Shown one piece after another: positions 26,799-35,443 of a stretch of DNA of 64,000 nt; position 1 is the first letter of the stretch; every line of letters begins with the position of its first letter. The translations under genes were made by a program, and so were the position numbers. Under the pieces are notes generated by a model, which saw only the letters and a program-made list of their open reading frames with translations, was not told where the DNA came from and did not search any database. The stretch comes from PALSA-607 sp963737705 (GTDB lineage Bacteria > Actinomycetota > Actinomycetes > Acidothermales > Acidothermaceae), in contig CAVTTP010000004.1 of the NCBI GenBank assembly GCA_963737705.1, positions 62,001-126,000 on the forward strand, given 5' to 3'.

Positions 26799-27512
26799 TC
26801 AGGGTCGGAGCAGGGCGCGGCTAATGGCTTCGCCCGCCGCCACTACCGCGCGGGCGTGCAGCCGGCCTGGGTTGCGGGAGAGCCGCTCGATGGGTCCTGA
26901 GACCGACACCGCCGCGACCACGCGACCGTTAGCTGCACGGACCGGCGCTGAGACCGACGCGACTCCGGGTTGCCGTTCGGCGACGCTGGCGGCCCAACCC
27001 TGCCGTCGAACTCGAGCCAGCGTTTGCGCACTGAACACCGCCGTGGCGACGCCACGATGCAAGCGCTCGGCGTCCTCCCACGCCAGGAGCACCTGCGCGG
27101 CCGATCCTGCGGTGAGCGGCAGGCGGGTTCCGATCGGCACAGTGTTGCGAAGGCCGGCCGGAAGCTCGGCCGCGGCGACGCACACTCTGACGTCGCCCTG
27201 CCGGCGGTAGAGCTGCGTGCTCTCGCCAGTAGCGTCACGCAGTTTCGCAAGCACTGGCCCGCTGACCGCGATGAGCCGATCCTCGCCGCCCGCGGCCGCC
27301 AGCTCCGCGAGCCGTGGGCCGAGCACAAATCTGCCTTCACTGTCTCGGGCTACAAGGCGGTGTCGCTCGAGGGCAACGGCGAGGCGATGCGCGGTCGGTC
27401 GCGGCAAGCCGGTGAGTGCGACAAGGCTGGCCAGCGAGGCAGGGCCGGCCTCGAGAGCAGAAAGTACGGCTACTGACTTGTCCAAAACGCCAACGCCGCT
27501 AGACTCGTCCAT
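26799..27512 (-). CDS. ndgR: IclR-family regulator, NdgR/LtbR type
   Basis: A 237-residue regulator. The N-terminal winged helix includes LDKSVAVLSALEAGPASLASL and GLPRPTAHRLAVALERHRLV; the C-terminal effector domain contains ESTQLYRRQGDVRVCVAA and TAGSAAQVLLAW. It is divergent from leuC, the usual position of NdgR/LtbR, which controls leucine and other amino-acid genes in streptomycetes and corynebacteria. ATG 27512 was chosen to give the family length of about 238 residues. Operator-like symmetry lies in the shared intergenic region. Confidence 0.92.
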   Translation of the reverse strand: MDESSGVGVLDKSVAVLSALEAGPASLASLVALTGLPRPTAHRLAVALERHRLVARDSEGRFVLGPRLAELAAAGGEDRLIAVSGPVLAKLRDATGESTQLYRRQGDVRVCVAAAELPAGLRNTVPIGTRLPLTAGSAAQVLLAWEDAERLHRGVATAVFSAQTLARVRRQGWAASVAERQPGVASVSAPVRAANGRVVAAVSVSGPIERLSRNPGRLHARAVVAAGEAISRALLRP

Positions 27513-27525
27513 GTACTGATACTGC

Positions 27526-27583
27526 CGTCTCAGCATGCGAGACGCAAGTTCTGAAAGACGCAAGTCCTGGAACGCAAGTTCTG
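27526..27583. promoter_or_regulatory. ndgR-leuC control region: inverted repeat plus direct repeats
   Basis: CGTCTCAGCATGCGAGACG (27526-27544) has 6-bp arms around 7 bp and lies between the divergent starts; it is the best operator candidate for NdgR. It is followed by three 12-bp direct repeats ACGCAAGTYCTG starting at 27542, 27558 and 27572, right up to the leuC ribosome binding site. Their role is unknown. Confidence 0.55.
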
Positions 27584-27602
27584 CGACGGAGTGGAGCGAC
27601 TT

Positions 27603-29003
27603 ATGGGCGCGACGATGGCTGAGAAGGTCTGGGACGAGCACGTGGTGCGGCACGCCGACGGCGAGCCCGACCTCGTGTACGTCGACATGCACCTCGTGCA
27701 TGAGGTAACGAGCCCGCAGGCGTTCGACGGCTTGCGACTTGCCGGGCGCACTGTTCGGCGTCCCGACCTCACGATTGCGACCGAAGACCACAACGTGCCG
27801 ACCACCAACATCGATCAGCCGATCGCGGATCCGGTGTCGCGCACGCAGGTCGACACGTTGCGCCGCAACTGTGCGGAGTTCGGTATCCGGCTGTACCCGA
27901 TGGGCGACGTGTCGCAAGGGATCGTGCACGTCATCGGGCCGCAGCTCGGTCTCACGCAACCCGGCATGACCATCGTGTGCGGCGATTCACACACCTCGAC
28001 CCACGGCGCCTTCGGTGCGCTGGCATTCGGCATCGGTACCAGCGAAGTCGAGCACGTTCTTGCGACGCAAACGTTGCCGATCTACCGCCCGAAGACGATG
28101 GGGATCACGGTGAACGGCGTTCTCCCCGACGGCGTGACGAGCAAGGACATCATTCTTGCGGTGATCGCGAAGATCGGCACTGGTGGCGGGCAAGGGTACG
28201 TCATCGAGTACCGCGGCGAGGCGATCCGCGCGCTGTCGATGGAAGCGCGCATGACGGTTTGCAACATGTCCATCGAAGCAGGAGCACGGGCCGGCATGAT
28301 CGCGCCCGATGAGACGACGTTCGCCTACTTGAAGGGTCGCCCGCATGCTCCGAGCGGCGCCGACTGGGATGCCGCCGTGGCTCACTGGCGAAGCTTGGTC
28401 ACCGATGACGATGCGACATTCGACGTCGATGTCGTGCTCGACGCAGCAGAGCTGACGCCGTTCGTCACCTGGGGCACCAACCCCGGCCAGGGAGCGCCAC
28501 TCGGCTCCAGCGTTCCCGACCCGTCAGCGATTGCCGACGCCGGCGAGCGGGGCAGCGTCGAACGGGCACTGGAGTACATGGGCCTGCAGGCCGGCACGAA
28601 ATTGCGCGACATCAAGGTCGACACCGTCTTTCTCGGGTCGTGTACGAACGGGCGCATCGAAGACCTTCGCGCTGCGGCTGCGGTCCTGAAGGGTCGCAAG
28701 GTGGCTGACACCGTCCGCGTGCTCGTGGTCCCCGGCTCGATGGCAGTCAAGGCGCAGGCGGAATCCGAAGGGCTCGACAAGATCTTCACCGAGTCTGGGG
28801 CGGAATGGCGGAGCGCGGGCTGCTCGATGTGCCTAGGGATGAACCCCGATCAACTCGCCCCCGGTGAGCGGTCGGCGTCGACATCGAACCGCAACTTCGA
28901 AGGGCGCCAGGGCAAGGGTGGCCGCACCCATCTGGTGTCGCCACTGGTTGCCGCGGCCACTGCGGTGACGGGGCACTTGTCCGCGCCGTCCGATCTCGAC
29001 TGA
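27603..29003 (+). CDS. leuC: 3-isopropylmalate dehydratase large subunit
   Basis: A 466-residue aconitase-family subunit for leucine biosynthesis, isomerising 2- to 3-isopropylmalate with LeuD. Cys ligands of the 4Fe-4S cluster are in FLGSCTNGRIEDL and SAGCSMCLGMNPD. The N-terminal MAEKVWDEHVVR and TIVCGDSHTSTHGAFG are family signatures. ATG 27603 is preceded by GGAG at 6 nt. leuD follows after 47 bp. Confidence 0.96.
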   Translation: MGATMAEKVWDEHVVRHADGEPDLVYVDMHLVHEVTSPQAFDGLRLAGRTVRRPDLTIATEDHNVPTTNIDQPIADPVSRTQVDTLRRNCAEFGIRLYPMGDVSQGIVHVIGPQLGLTQPGMTIVCGDSHTSTHGAFGALAFGIGTSEVEHVLATQTLPIYRPKTMGITVNGVLPDGVTSKDIILAVIAKIGTGGGQGYVIEYRGEAIRALSMEARMTVCNMSIEAGARAGMIAPDETTFAYLKGRPHAPSGADWDAAVAHWRSLVTDDDATFDVDVVLDAAELTPFVTWGTNPGQGAPLGSSVPDPSAIADAGERGSVERALEYMGLQAGTKLRDIKVDTVFLGSCTNGRIEDLRAAAAVLKGRKVADTVRVLVVPGSMAVKAQAESEGLDKIFTESGAEWRSAGCSMCLGMNPDQLAPGERSASTSNRNFEGRQGKGGRTHLVSPLVAAATAVTGHLSAPSDLD

Positions 29004-29050
29004 CGCACCGCTTGCTTGCGTCTATCACGCCTCTAGTTCGGGAGACTCCC

Positions 29051-29650
29051 ATGGAGAAGTTCACGACACACACGGGCCGCGGCCTGCCACTGCGTCGCAG
29101 CAATGTCGACACTGACCAGATCATTCCGGCCGTGTACTTGAAGCGGGTCACCCGCACGGGTTTCGAGGACGGCTTGTTCGCGGCATGGCGGGCCGATCCT
29201 GAGTTCGTCCTGAATCAGCCGCAGTACGCGGGCGCCGACGTTCTTGTGGCGGGGCCTGACTTTGGCACCGGATCATCGCGTGAGCATGCGGTGTGGGCCC
29301 TGCAGAACTACGGGTTCAAGGCCGTGATCTCACCGAGGTTTGCCGACATCTTCAGAGGAAACTCGCTCAAAGGCGGCCTGCTCACGGTGTTGATCAACGA
29401 AGCCGACGTTGAAGTGCTCTGGGCGGCGATCGAGGCCGATCCACAGACACAGATCACCGTCGATCTGGTCGGTCGAGAGGTTCGTTACGGCACTGTCGTG
29501 TTGCCTTTCGAGATCGACGACTACACGCGGTGGCGGCTCATGGAGGGCCTCGACGACATCGGGCTGACGCTGCGTCATGTCGACGATGTCGACGAATTCG
29601 AGTCGCATCGGCCTTCATGGAAACCGCGCACGGTGCCAACATCTGTGTGA
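29051..29650 (+). CDS. leuD: 3-isopropylmalate dehydratase small subunit
   Basis: A 199-residue swivel-domain subunit partnering LeuC. Typical segments are RRSNVDTDQIIPAVYLKR, GPDFGTGSSREHAVWAL and SPRFADIFRGNSLKGGLL. ATG 29051 has GGGAG upstream. Co-transcribed with leuC; a terminator-like hairpin follows. Confidence 0.96.
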   Translation: MEKFTTHTGRGLPLRRSNVDTDQIIPAVYLKRVTRTGFEDGLFAAWRADPEFVLNQPQYAGADVLVAGPDFGTGSSREHAVWALQNYGFKAVISPRFADIFRGNSLKGGLLTVLINEADVEVLWAAIEADPQTQITVDLVGREVRYGTVVLPFEIDDYTRWRLMEGLDDIGLTLRHVDDVDEFESHRPSWKPRTVPTSV

Positions 29651-29658
29651 CGCATGGG

Positions 29659-29686
29659 TCTGGGGCCGGGTTTTTGCCCAGATTTT
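29659..29686 (+). terminator. probable leuCD terminator
   Basis: TCTGGG (29659-29664) pairs with CCCAGA (29677-29682) across a 12-nt loop and is followed directly by TTTT. The stem is short, but the position 9 bp after leuD fits termination. Confidence 0.5.
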
Positions 29687-29793
29687 CCGCGACACAAGGA
29701 AATTCTTCGTCGCGGTCGTTGTTTTGAGCGCGCGCGGGGCCTAGGTTCACCCCGAGTCGGGTGTGCACTCGACAACATCATTCGGAGGGGCAC

Positions 29794-30324
29794 GTGAACA
29801 AGGCGGAGCTGATCGACTCCATCTCCACTCGCCTGGGAGATAACAAAAAAGCAGCAAGCGATGCGGTTGAGGCCGTCATCGACACCATCACCAGAACCGT
29901 GGCTAAGGGCGAGAAGGTCGCCATCACTGGCTTCGGCATCTTCGAGAAGGTCGAGCGGGCTGCGCGTCTTGCCCGCAACCCAGCCACTGGCGCACGGGTC
30001 AAGGTCAAGAAGACCTCCGTACCGAAGTTCCGGCCGGGCACCCACCTCAAGGGCGTCGTTAGCGGAACGGTGAAGTTGGCTGCGCCGGCGAAGGCCGCGC
30101 CTGCCAAGGCCGCACCGGCGAAGGCTGCGGTCAAGAAGGCTGCACCTGCTCGCGCAGCTGTGAAGAAGGCAGCGCCGGCAAAGGCTGCGGTCAAGAAGGC
30201 CGCACCTGCACGGGCAGCTGTGAAGAAGGCAGCGCCGGCAAAGGCTGCGGTCAAGAAGGCCGCACCAGCCAAGAAGGCTCCGGCAAAGAAGGCTCCCGCG
30301 AAGCGGCCAGCCAAGAAGGCCTGA
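29794..30324 (+). CDS. hup: HU-type nucleoid protein with histone-H1-like tail
   Basis: A 176-residue DNA-binding protein. Residues 1-90 form a standard HU fold (NKAELIDSISTRLGDNKKAA; TRTVAKGEKVAITGFGIFE; ARNPATG; VPKFRPGTHLKGVV). The rest is a Lys/Ala/Pro tail built of AAVKKAAPAR-like units, as in mycobacterial HupB and streptomycete HupS, which compacts DNA. GTG 29794 follows GGAGGGG. The tail is encoded by 60-bp DNA repeats. A strong terminator follows. Confidence 0.95.
   Translation: MNKAELIDSISTRLGDNKKAASDAVEAVIDTITRTVAKGEKVAITGFGIFEKVERAARLARNPATGARVKVKKTSVPKFRPGTHLKGVVSGTVKLAAPAKAAPAKAAPAKAAVKKAAPARAAVKKAAPAKAAVKKAAPARAAVKKAAPAKAAVKKAAPAKKAPAKKAPAKRPAKKA
30124..30243 (+). repeat. 60-bp tandem repeat in hup tail
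   Basis: Two nearly identical 60-bp units (30124-30183, 30184-30243), with a partial third, encode the Lys/Ala/Pro tail. The unit divides further into related 30-bp halves. Such arrays change length easily by recombination. Confidence 0.8.
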
Positions 30325-30336
30325 CGCTTTAGGACG

Positions 30337-30381
30337 GGCTGGGATCCGTTGTCCTTCGGGCCAACGGATCCCAGCCTTTCT
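30337..30381 (+). terminator. strong intrinsic terminator after hup
   Basis: GGCTGGGATCCGTTG (30337-30351) pairs perfectly with 30362-30376 across a 10-nt loop containing TTCG, followed by TTTCTT. This is the best intrinsic terminator in the window. Confidence 0.9.
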
Positions 30382-30454
30382 TCATGCCGGCCCCACGTGC
30401 GGCGCCGAATCTGGGACGTTCACTGCCCTCCTGGGGCAGCAAACGTCCACGATT

Positions 30455-31114
30455 TCAGTCCGGATCGGCCGAGGATGCTACGACGGCGGCGGTTCGGCGG
30501 CCGACGCCCAGCGCGTTTGCTGCCCGAAGACCATCCGAGTCGTCGACGTCGCTTCGCAAGCCCGCGAGTCCGGCGTCCTCCAACGCGACCGCACCTAGCC
30601 CGCGATGTCGCGCGAACGATCCCACACCGAACGCGGGCCGCAACTGCGCGGCTGAACGCGACGCCAGCATGGTCGTGCCGAGCCCTTCTCGGTCGGCGAC
30701 CGCGACCAAGCCGGTCGATGATGCGGCCAGCAGGAGCGCGGCTTCCAGTTCGGGAGCCCGCAGTGCGGGAAGGTCGCCTGCGAGCAGCGCCACGCCAGCC
30801 CCGGGGTACTGCGCGGCGGCGATTTCGATGCCGTATCGAAAAGCGGCGTTGAGGCCTTCACCCGGCACATCTGCGACCACGATTGCGCCGAGTTCTGACG
30901 CCGCCGAACAGATCACGTCATCGTCGGTAACGACCACTACTGCCACTACATGGGGAGCACCCAGCGTCGCGTCGATCGTGTCGAGCAGCATCGCCAGGGC
31001 CAGTTCAGCGCGGCGGGTGCCCGCGGCGTCCGCCAGCCTTGATTTGGCCGTGGCCAGGGGCTTTGCCGGGATAACGGCGACCCACGCCACGCCGTCCGGC
31101 ATCGATGTGTTCAT
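30455..31114 (-). CDS. cofC: 2-phospho-L-lactate/phosphoenolpyruvate guanylyltransferase (F420 synthesis)
   Basis: A 219-residue nucleotidyltransferase-fold protein. The N-terminal WVAVIPAKPLATAKSRLAD is the GTP-binding region of CofC/FbiD; VVVVTDDDVICSAA, LNAAFRYGIEIA and LLAGDLPALRAPEL follow as in the family. The enzyme makes the guanylylated three-carbon precursor of coenzyme F420. ATG 31114 gives the family length. No other F420 gene is in the window, but a luciferase-like oxidoreductase at 9.8 kb could be a user. Confidence 0.88.
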   Translation of the reverse strand: MNTSMPDGVAWVAVIPAKPLATAKSRLADAAGTRRAELALAMLLDTIDATLGAPHVVAVVVVTDDDVICSAASELGAIVVADVPGEGLNAAFRYGIEIAAAQYPGAGVALLAGDLPALRAPELEAALLLAASSTGLVAVADREGLGTTMLASRSAAQLRPAFGVGSFARHRGLGAVALEDAGLAGLRSDVDDSDGLRAANALGVGRRTAAVVASSADPD

Positions 31115-31223
31115 TGGTGCGGACGCTACCGGCCGGTCCGACTCGACACTGCTGAGGCCTGCACGGGACACTGATCTCGAGGGGTACTGATAGAGCGACA
31201 CCGTCGGCCGGTGTCACCGGTCG

Positions 31224-31958
31224 ATGACGGGAGCGCAGCGAGTGCGATCAGGCGAACACCTGCGGTGGTTTCGCGTGTGCGCGGTCCTCGCGAAGCCATT
31301 CCTCTGGATGTCGACGAAGCCGACGTGGCGTGGCTTGGAGAACATCCCACGGGACGGCGGGGTGCTCATCGTCGCCAACCACGTGACGATTCTCGACCCA
31401 GTTACCCTGTCCCACGCGATCTATGACGGCGTGCGCCGGACGCCGAGTTTTCTCGCGAAGTCCGAGCTGTTCAAAGTGCCAGTGATCGGGGCGCTCTTGC
31501 GCAACGCGGGCCAGATCCCGGTCTATCGCCGCACGCGCGACGCGGTGAACTCCTTGCGCGATGCCGAGGCCGCGTTGGTGGCGGGTGAGTGCGTGGTGAT
31601 CTACCCCGAAGGCACCTGCACGCGCGATCCGCGCGGCTGGCCGATGCTTGCCAAGACAGGGGTCGCCCGCCTCGTGCTCGACTGCGATGTGCCCGTCATT
31701 CCACTCGCCCACTGGGGGACGCAGGCAATCCTGCGGTACGGCTCGAAGCGACCGCACCCGTTCCCTCGCAAGCCGGTCTATGTACTGGCCGGTGAGCCGC
31801 TGGATCTGTCGCGATTCAAGGGCGTCGAGCCCACTCCTGATGTACTGCGCGAGATCACCGATCTGCTGATGACGCGGGTGACCGAACTGCTCGCCGACAT
31901 CCGCGATGAGACGCCGCCGGCGACGTTCTTCGAGGCCAAGCCGGTGAGCGCGGCGTGA
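31224..31958 (+). CDS. plsC: 1-acyl-sn-glycerol-3-phosphate acyltransferase family protein
   Basis: A 244-residue membrane-associated acyltransferase. The catalytic NHxxxxD motif is in IVANHVTILDPVTL and the glycerophosphate-binding motif in VVIYPEGTCTRDPRGW. It acylates lysophosphatidate in phospholipid synthesis. Its stop overlaps the gpsA start (GTGA), linking it to supply of glycerol-3-phosphate. ATG 31224 is preceded only by a weak ribosome binding site. Confidence 0.88.
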   Translation: MTGAQRVRSGEHLRWFRVCAVLAKPFLWMSTKPTWRGLENIPRDGGVLIVANHVTILDPVTLSHAIYDGVRRTPSFLAKSELFKVPVIGALLRNAGQIPVYRRTRDAVNSLRDAEAALVAGECVVIYPEGTCTRDPRGWPMLAKTGVARLVLDCDVPVIPLAHWGTQAILRYGSKRPHPFPRKPVYVLAGEPLDLSRFKGVEPTPDVLREITDLLMTRVTELLADIRDETPPATFFEAKPVSAA

Positions 31959-32962
31959 CCCGAGCCGCGGTATTCGGTACAGGCACGTGGGGGACAGCCT
32001 TCGGCATGGTGCTGTCCGACGCCGGTACCGACACGATGCTGTGCGGTCGACGTCCCGAGATCGTCGAGTCGATCAACAGCGATCATCACAATCCTTGGTA
32101 CCAAGAGGGTATTGAGCTCCCAGACACGCTGCGAGCCACGCTCGACCCTGCCGAGGCACTGGCCGGTGCCGACCTCGTCGTGCTCGCAATCCCGGCGCAG
32201 ACGCTGCGCGAGAATCTCGCAGTCTGGACCCCGCTGTTCCCGGTGGATGCTCTGCTCGTCAGCCTCATCAAGGGCGTTGAGCTCGGCACTACCAAGCGGA
32301 TGAGTGAGGTGATCAGCGAGGTTGCCGATGCGCCGGCGGAACGCGTCGCGATTGTCACTGGGCCCAACCTGGCCAGGGAAATCGCCGAGCGACAGCCAGG
32401 GGCGTCGGTCGTTGCCTGCACGGACGTCGAGAATGCCGAGCGCCTGCAACTGGCGTGCCAGACTGGCTACTTCAGGCCGTACACCAACACCGACGTCGTG
32501 GGCTGCGAGCTGGCTGGCGCGGTGAAGAACGTGATCGCGCTTGCCGTCGGGATTGCCGACGGCATGGGATTCGGCGACAACTCCAAGGCATCCCTGATTA
32601 CTCGCGGTCTGGCTGAAACGGCGCGTCTCGGCGTTGCCTTGGGCGCTGATCCACACACGTTCTCCGGGTTGGCAGGCTTGGGTGACCTCGTCGCCACCTG
32701 CTCGAGCCCGTTGTCACGCAACCACAGCGTCGGTGTGCACCTTGGCCGCGGCATGAGTGTCGACGACGCGCTTGCGGCGACCACCACAACGGCCGAAGGC
32801 GTCATGTCGTGCAAGTCGATCCTCGAGCTCGCCCACAAGCACGACATCGAGGTGCCCATCATCGAGGTTGTCGTCTCGGTCCTTTACGAGCAGATGCAGC
32901 CGGGCGACGGCGTCGCGCGGCTGATGGGTCGAACTGCAAAGGCAGAGCGGCATCCGCAGTAG
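31955..32962 (+). CDS. gpsA: glycerol-3-phosphate dehydrogenase [NAD(P)+]
   Basis: A 335-residue cytoplasmic enzyme reducing dihydroxyacetone phosphate to sn-glycerol-3-phosphate. VFGTGTWGTAFGMVLS is the dinucleotide-binding loop; ELAGAVKNVIALAVGIADG contains the catalytic Lys, and GLAGLGDLVATCSSPLSRN and the NHSVG region bind the substrate. GTG 31955 overlaps the plsC stop. The order plsC-gpsA-ddl is common in actinobacteria. Confidence 0.96.
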   Translation: MTRAAVFGTGTWGTAFGMVLSDAGTDTMLCGRRPEIVESINSDHHNPWYQEGIELPDTLRATLDPAEALAGADLVVLAIPAQTLRENLAVWTPLFPVDALLVSLIKGVELGTTKRMSEVISEVADAPAERVAIVTGPNLAREIAERQPGASVVACTDVENAERLQLACQTGYFRPYTNTDVVGCELAGAVKNVIALAVGIADGMGFGDNSKASLITRGLAETARLGVALGADPHTFSGLAGLGDLVATCSSPLSRNHSVGVHLGRGMSVDDALAATTTTAEGVMSCKSILELAHKHDIEVPIIEVVVSVLYEQMQPGDGVARLMGRTAKAERHPQ

Positions 32963-32972
32963 GGTCGGCGTC

Positions 32973-34103
32973 GTGGAAGCGACAGAGCCCGAGCAGCCAG
33001 GTGAGCGCAAAGTACGAGTAGCTGTGTTGTTTGGCGGTCGCAGCACCGAACACTCCATCTCGTGCATAACCGCTGGCAGCGTTCTCGCCGCTCTCGACCC
33101 GCAGCGCTACGACGTGGTGCCGATCGGCATCACTCGCGAGGGTCGCTGGGTATTGGCATCCGACGATCCGGCTAAGTTCCAGATTCAGGGCGACTCGCTG
33201 CCGGAGGTCGCGACCTCCGACGCCTCGGTCGTGCTTGCCGCCGACCCGACCGCACCCGAGCTTGTGGTCTGCGAACCGGGCGCAGTTCCGCGCGTTCTCG
33301 CCGATGTCGACGTCGTGTTCCCGCTGCTGCACGGACCCTACGGCGAGGACGGCACGATTCAAGGATTGCTCGAGCTCGCCGGGATCCCGTACGTCGGTGC
33401 TGGGGTGCTGTCATCCGCCGCTGCCATGGACAAGCAATACATGAAACTGGTGCTGCACGGTGGCGGACTGCCTGACATCCCCCATGTCGTGGTGCGGCCT
33501 CGTGAATGGGACGCCGACAAGTCGGCGGTGCGTGAATCGGTCACCAGTTTGGGGTTTCCGGTCTTCGTGAAGCCGGCGCGAGGTGGCTCGAGCATTGGGA
33601 TCAGCAAGGTGCACGACGTCGGCGAACTCGACGACGCCATTGAACTGGCCCGGCGCAGCGACCCGAAAGTGATCGTCGAAGCGATGGTCGAGGGCCGGGA
33701 GATCGAGGTCGGCGTGCTCGAAGGTATCGACGGCGGTCCACCGGAGGTCAGCCTCCCCGCCGAGATCACGGTGCGAGATCGCGAGTTCTATGACTTCGAC
33801 GCGAAGTACATCAACGCTGACACCGACATCGCGATCCCTGCATCGCTGACCGCCGAGGTCGAAGCACAGATTCGGCACTTCGCGGCTGTCGCATTCGAGG
33901 CATTGTCCTGCGAAGGACTCGCGAGGGTCGACTTCTTCGTGACGCCAGCACAGCGGGTGCTCGTCAACGAGGTCAACACCATGCCGGGGTTCACGCCGAC
34001 CTCGGTGTTCCCGCGGGTCTGGGCGGCGAGCGGTCTTGACTACCCGGCGTTGCTCGACCGGTTGATTCAGACTGCGTTGCGGCGACCAGCCGGTTTGCGC
34101 TGA
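32973..34103 (+). CDS. ddl: D-alanine--D-alanine ligase
   Basis: A 376-residue ATP-grasp enzyme joining two D-Ala for peptidoglycan. RVAVLFGGRSTEHSIS at the N-terminus, HGPYGEDGTIQGLLEL, FPVFVKPARGGSSIGISKV and the C-terminal LVNEVNTMPGFTPTS with metal ligands are all present. GTG 32973 lies 10 bp after gpsA. Confidence 0.96.
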   Translation: MEATEPEQPGERKVRVAVLFGGRSTEHSISCITAGSVLAALDPQRYDVVPIGITREGRWVLASDDPAKFQIQGDSLPEVATSDASVVLAADPTAPELVVCEPGAVPRVLADVDVVFPLLHGPYGEDGTIQGLLELAGIPYVGAGVLSSAAAMDKQYMKLVLHGGGLPDIPHVVVRPREWDADKSAVRESVTSLGFPVFVKPARGGSSIGISKVHDVGELDDAIELARRSDPKVIVEAMVEGREIEVGVLEGIDGGPPEVSLPAEITVRDREFYDFDAKYINADTDIAIPASLTAEVEAQIRHFAAVAFEALSCEGLARVDFFVTPAQRVLVNEVNTMPGFTPTSVFPRVWAASGLDYPALLDRLIQTALRRPAGLR

Positions 34104-34121
34104 GCCCGCGGGCTCGGATGC

Positions 34122-34358
34122 CTAGAGGTGGACGACCGGGCAGGTCAGCGTGCGGGTGATCCCGTCGACGCTTTGGACCTGCGCCACCACCATGCGGCCC
34201 ATCTCGTCGATGTTGCGCGCCTCGGCGCGCACGATGACGTCGTAAGGGCCGGTCACGTCTTCGGCGAGGGTGACACCCTTGAAGCCGGAGATTTCACGAG
34301 CCACCGAGGCTGCCTTGCCGACCTCGGTCTGGATGAGGATGTAGGCCTGCACCACCAT
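34122..34358 (-). CDS. stand-alone Lrp/AsnC ligand-binding (RAM) domain protein
   Basis: A 78-residue protein consisting only of the RAM/ACT-like domain of Lrp regulators (VVQAYILIQTEVGKAASVA, GPYDVIVRAEA, SVDGITRTLTCPVV). It lacks a DNA-binding domain. Such single domains oligomerise and bind amino acids; regulation through other proteins is inferred. ATG 34358 has GGAGG upstream. Convergent with ddl. Confidence 0.88.
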   Translation of the reverse strand: MVVQAYILIQTEVGKAASVAREISGFKGVTLAEDVTGPYDVIVRAEARNIDEMGRMVVAQVQSVDGITRTLTCPVVHL

Positions 34359-34482
34359 GGCGCGTTCCTCCGAGATCGTTGCCGGGATGCTGGACGTTCA
34401 ACCGGGCTGCGCGAGCACGCCTGATACGAGGATGTCCAACAATGTCGGTGACACCGTAGCAACTGAAGGCCGGAGGTGAGAG

Positions 34483-35427
34483 ATCAGTATCGGCGACCTT
34501 GGCGAGTTCGGCCTGATCGATCGGGTCACCGCACGCCTGCCGGCAGGTCAACACACGCTGCTAGGCCCAGGCGACGACGCGGCGGTCATCACGGCTCCCG
34601 ACGGGCGCGTGGTGGCGACGACGGACCTGCTCGTCGACGGACGCCACTTCCGCCGGGACTGGTCGACGCCCTATGACATCGGACGAAAGGCGGCCGCGCA
34701 AAACCTTGCCGACATCGCTGCGATGGGCGCCGTCACGACCTCGCTACTCGTCGGTCTCGCCGCACCCGCCGACCTCGCGGCCTTCTGGGCGGAGCGCTTC
34801 GCCGACGGACTGCGCGACGAATGCGACGTCGTCGGAGCCGGAGTCGTCGGAGGAGACGTCGTACGCAGCGACGTACTCGTGATCGCCGTTACCGCGCTCG
34901 GAGATCTTGAGGGCCGGACGCCGGTCACCCGGTCCGGTGCGCAGCCAGGCGACGTCGTCGCACTCGCAGGCCGCCTGGGCTGGGCCGCGGCCGGACTCGC
35001 CACGTTGAGCAGGGGCTTCCGGTCGCCACGGCTCGTGGTCGATGCCCACCGGCGTCCGCAACCGCCGTATCAAGCCGGCCCCGAGGCGGCGAAAGCGGGA
35101 GCCACGTCGATGATCGACGTGAGTGACGGCCTGGTCGCCGACCTCGGGCACGTGGCAGCCGCAAGTGGCGTGCTCATCGATCTGCAGTCCGCCGCGTTCG
35201 CGATCCCTGATGTGTTGAGTCAGGTCGCGTCGGCGCTGAGCGTCGACCCGTTGAGCTGGATCCTGCGCGGCGGCGAAGACCACGCCTTGGTGGCGACCTT
35301 TGGCCCCGCATCAGAACTGCCGTCGGGGTGGCAGATCGTCGGATCGGTCCTCGACGTGGCTGCCGAAAGTGCGGTTACCGTCGACGGGAAGCCCTACGCC
35401 GCCGGGGGTTTCGACCACTTCCGCTAG
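34483..35427 (+). CDS. thiL: thiamine-monophosphate kinase (no standard start codon)
   Basis: A roughly 314-residue kinase making thiamine diphosphate from thiamine phosphate. Conserved sequence begins at IGDLGEFGLIDRV and includes LLGPGDDAAVI (Mg/ATP site), ATTDLLVDGRHFRRDW, AAQNLADIAAMGA and MIDVSDGLVADLGH. The frame has a stop at 34477 and no ATG, GTG or TTG before GTG 34606, which would remove the GDDAA site. A strong GGAGGT (34472-34477) lies just before an ATC at 34483, given here as start. A rare ATC start, a CTG at 34513 or a one-base sequence error near 34480 are the options. Confidence 0.85.
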   Translation: MSIGDLGEFGLIDRVTARLPAGQHTLLGPGDDAAVITAPDGRVVATTDLLVDGRHFRRDWSTPYDIGRKAAAQNLADIAAMGAVTTSLLVGLAAPADLAAFWAERFADGLRDECDVVGAGVVGGDVVRSDVLVIAVTALGDLEGRTPVTRSGAQPGDVVALAGRLGWAAAGLATLSRGFRSPRLVVDAHRRPQPPYQAGPEAAKAGATSMIDVSDGLVADLGHVAAASGVLIDLQSAAFAIPDVLSQVASALSVDPLSWILRGGEDHALVATFGPASELPSGWQIVGSVLDVAAESAVTVDGKPYAAGGFDHFR

Positions 35428-35440
35428 GCTAACTATTAGC
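35428..35440. promoter_or_regulatory. palindromic operator before MarR gene
   Basis: GCTAACTATTAGC is a perfect GCTAA-N3-TTAGC dyad ending 3 bp before the MarR start. The position on top of the ribosome binding site suggests autorepression of the MarR-ABC operon. Confidence 0.6.
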
Positions 35441-35443
35441 TCT

